Assembly (NCBI GenBank): GCA_041623895.1
Contig: JBFJVZ010000355.1
Location: forward strand, 1-8,263
Direction: 5' to 3'
From: JBFJVZ01 sp041623895
GTDB taxonomy: Bacteria > Planctomycetota > Planctomycetia > Pirellulales > Pirellulaceae
DNA: 8,263 bases
Part shown: in pieces, positions 6,064-8,263 of the stretch
Numbering within the stretch: the stretch's first letter is position 1
Layout: each line of letters begins with the position of its first letter
The notes under the pieces: generated by a model
What the model was told of the DNA's origin: nothing
Databases searched by the model: none
What the model saw: the letters and a program-made list of their open reading frames with translations, nothing else
Made by a program: the position numbers and the translations under genes

Positions 6064-8263
6064 TTGTTCACTCCATCACTTTGCCCCGGCAGTATTGCGT
6101 TTCGGTTTTTCGCCTGTTTGATGACGGTCAACTTGCTTGCAGGTCTTGGTCGGGCAGAGTTGGAAGTTGAAGCGACATCACATGCACGCCTGGGCGACGG
6201 CCCATTGGACGCGTATACGGGAACCGTGGCTTTGCCCGCGGATGGGCTTTGGCGAATCCGCGCGCCCGAATCGGTGGATTCGGTCCGCGAACTGTATCTG
6301 ATGCCCACACAACCGTCTCGGCTCCGGCAGTTGGGCAAACGGATGTACGCGGCGTTAGAGGAACGGCAAGTCCAGAACAGTCGTTGGCAGGTGCAAATGG
6401 GGTTCGAGGCCTGCCGCCAATATGCGCAGGACAGCAAGGGCGTTGGTCCCAAATCGATTGCCGACTTGGCCGGTGATAAACGGTGGAAATATGTTTCCGA
6501 TCGTTGGGACACGGCCCATTGGCGGATCAATGAGTTGAAGGATTTCATCGATCACGACACGTTGGAAGGGCCCTTTGTTCATTTGATCCCCGAAGTCCGT
6601 TTTCAGTTTTCCCAATCCGACAGCCGACCGACAGGTGGGCAGGCAGCGGTACCAGTTGAAACACGGCCCAGTGCAAGAGTGCGCAAGGTCGTACCAACAG
6701 ACAAGCGAGTCGTTTTGGCATTCGAGTTACGTCCCTTCGTTGACGATGGAAAGCACTGGGTGCTGTACACCGACGGAAATTGCGAGCGTGTTGAGATTGA
6801 CGCTGACTTGCTGAAGACGCAAGAGGTGAAGATTCGCCCGATCATCGGCCAGGACCACCGAGCCGAAGTCGCCGCCGAGCAACCGACCCAGGAATACAAG
6901 ACTGTCTTGGTGACCAGTGAACCGATCACCGATTCGCTGCGTCTGACCGCCTACAACCAAGTGCTCGACCAGAACCTGGAGATTAGGTGGGACGTCGCGT
7001 CTGGTTCTGACGTTTCGTCTACAGACTTACGTAAAGACGTCACCGATGCCAGGAAATTTGCCTGGCGACCTTACTTGCTGGCGGCCAACGGCGGCGTGCT
7101 GAATGTATGGGATCAGTCCGGTCAAGAAAACCAACCGGCGAATCCCCAGCGTAATCTTTCCATGTTCGCTGTCTTGGGTGGTCGCGCCGCTATTGAAGAA
7201 ACATTGCAGTTGCAAGATTTGATCGTGACCGACTCCGCTGAATCGGCAACCATCGATGTCGCTTCAATAACCGGTGTTGAAGTCAAATCGCATCCTTTCG
7301 AAGAAATGCTGGGCGGTCAACCTGGCGGCAGCCTGGAAATGGCGCGGTACGTTCCGCCTGATCGTTTCTTTGTTTATGTGGGGAAACCCGAATCGATTTC
7401 CGCGTTGCTGGACACTGGTGCGCCGTTCATCGCAAGCATGGGCACTGCGCTGACCGGCAACTGTTTGCAGTACAACCTGGAAGCGCGCTATCTGGCCAGA
7501 CTGGGCATGACTCGCGACTGGGTCGATGCGGTACTGGCATCCGGTCTGACCAGCGAAATGGCATTGTTTGCCCCCGATCTGTTCTTCATCGACGGCACTG
7601 ACGTGACGATTGTGGCGAAATTGAGACAGCCACAGTTGCTGCGTCAGTTGCTCGGACTACTGGGTGCATCCAACTTGACATCCGAAGCGGTCTTGGAACT
7701 ACCGACCACAACAGGAGACCCCGCGTACTTGGCTCTCCGCGACGATTTGCTGTTTGCCAGCACCAATCGCGGCGAACTTCAATCATCGATCGATTTGCTG
7801 GAGCAACAAGGTGAAGGCAGCTTGGGTGGAAGCGCGGAATTTCGCTACATGTTGACGAAGTTAGCTGTTAACCAGGAGACGCGTCTTTACGCTTATTTCT
7901 CCGATCCGTTCGTGCGCAGGCTAGTGGGTCCTGAAGTCAAGATCGGGCAACGACGGCGAGTGCTCGCTAAGGCAAAAATGGAAGCGCTGACCTCGCGCGC
8001 CTTGCTGGCTCGACTGGACGGTCATGCCAAACCGGATTCGCTGTCGGCCTTGATGCGAAGCGAACATCTTCCACAAGGCTGGCAGAGTGAAGATATTTCG
8101 ATCGACGCAACGGGGCTGGTTCGTAGCGAGCACTACGATCGGCTGCCGGAGATGCGGACCTTGCCCGAAGTTCCGCTGAAAAATGTGACACCGCAAGAAG
8201 CGGAAGCTTATCGCCTGTATGTGGAAAACTACTCGCGGTATTGGCGCCGCTTCTACGACCCGA
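6064..8263 (+). CDS. Large secreted protein of unknown function, N-terminal 733 residues (runs off right edge)
   Basis: One uninterrupted frame runs from a stop at 5980-5982 to the window end. I choose TTG at 6064: it has an SD at proper spacing and gives a complete signal peptide, with hydrophobic core IAFRFFACLMTVNLLAG (11-27) and likely cleavage GRA/E at 31. The ATG at 6121 (residue 20) would cut that core. The mature part is soluble, Leu-rich and poor in Cys. Visible landmarks are PVETRPSARVRKVVPTDKR (about 195-220), which looks like a linker, then MARYVPPDRFFVYVGKP (426-442), SDPFVRRLVGPEVKIGQRRR (about 615-635) and, at the visible end, EAYRLYVENYSRYWRRFYDP (about 714-733). The last two remind me of long uncharacterised secreted proteins from planctomycetes, but I know no function. 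No catalytic motif or membrane anchor is seen in the visible part. Confidence 0.8.
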   Translation, partial: MFTPSLCPGSIAFRFFACLMTVNLLAGLGRAELEVEATSHARLGDGPLDAYTGTVALPADGLWRIRAPESVDSVRELYLMPTQPSRLRQLGKRMYAALEERQVQNSRWQVQMGFEACRQYAQDSKGVGPKSIADLAGDKRWKYVSDRWDTAHWRINELKDFIDHDTLEGPFVHLIPEVRFQFSQSDSRPTGGQAAVPVETRPSARVRKVVPTDKRVVLAFELRPFVDDGKHWVLYTDGNCERVEIDADLLKTQEVKIRPIIGQDHRAEVAAEQPTQEYKTVLVTSEPITDSLRLTAYNQVLDQNLEIRWDVASGSDVSSTDLRKDVTDARKFAWRPYLLAANGGVLNVWDQSGQENQPANPQRNLSMFAVLGGRAAIEETLQLQDLIVTDSAESATIDVASITGVEVKSHPFEEMLGGQPGGSLEMARYVPPDRFFVYVGKPESISALLDTGAPFIASMGTALTGNCLQYNLEARYLARLGMTRDWVDAVLASGLTSEMALFAPDLFFIDGTDVTIVAKLRQPQLLRQLLGLLGASNLTSEAVLELPTTTGDPAYLALRDDLLFASTNRGELQSSIDLLEQQGEGSLGGSAEFRYMLTKLAVNQETRLYAYFSDPFVRRLVGPEVKIGQRRRVLAKAKMEALTSRALLARLDGHAKPDSLSALMRSEHLPQGWQSEDISIDATGLVRSEHYDRLPEMRTLPEVPLKNVTPQEAEAYRLYVENYSRYWRRFYDP

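Noticed and set aside
5940..6548. 202-codon open frame on the minus strand, opposite the start of the giant secreted gene
   Set aside because: The plus frame is open for over 2 kb with protein-like composition and a signal peptide, while this frame is Ser/Arg-rich and without motifs, typical of an antisense shadow.
1..8263. CRISPR array, tRNA, rRNA, integrase or transposase genes
   Set aside because: No regularly spaced direct repeats, cloverleaf-like sequence or recombinase motif was seen on either strand.

Overview
The window looks like chromosomal DNA from a planctomycete, most likely of the Pirellulaceae/Rhodopirellula type. This is an inference from gene content: a secreted sulfatase, a secreted DUF1579 protein, a secreted DUF885 metallopeptidase beside a sodium:solute symporter, a very long secreted protein of unknown function, and spacers full of degenerate repeats and hairpins. 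No rRNA, tRNA, CRISPR array, transposase or phage gene was seen.

Layout. At 1-233 (minus) is the N-terminal part of a secreted sulfatase that runs off the left edge. A 260-bp spacer (234-493) carries one copy of a degenerate repeat. A small secreted DUF1579 protein (494-1039, plus) follows. A short convergent spacer holds a hairpin and runs into a second copy of the same repeat, which overlaps the 3' end of the next gene. At 1149-5118 (minus) lies a tight three-gene cluster, in transcription order: a secreted 237-residue protein of unknown function, an SSS-family sodium symporter, and a secreted DUF885 zinc peptidase. The gaps are 12 and 25 bp, so it is probably one operon. A 945-bp spacer (5119-6063) contains an imperfect hairpin, a REP/MITE-like inverted-repeat element and a perfect 9-bp stem-loop. 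From 6064 (plus) a long secreted protein of unknown family begins and runs off the right edge, with 733 residues visible.

How the genes may work together. The three-gene cluster suggests a peptide-scavenging unit: an exported DUF885 peptidase releases small products and the sodium symporter imports a product or a related small organic solute. The first gene is an exported small beta-rich protein of unknown role. The substrate is not visible in the sequence. The sulfatase, DUF1579 and large secreted proteins are single genes with no evident functional link.

The points most worth a second look are the repeat shared by 358-415 and 1140-1196, which supplies the last codons and stop of the peptidase gene, the inverted-repeat element at 5762-5940, and the leader stem-loop before the TTG-started giant secreted gene. 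No clearly new multi-gene system was found.
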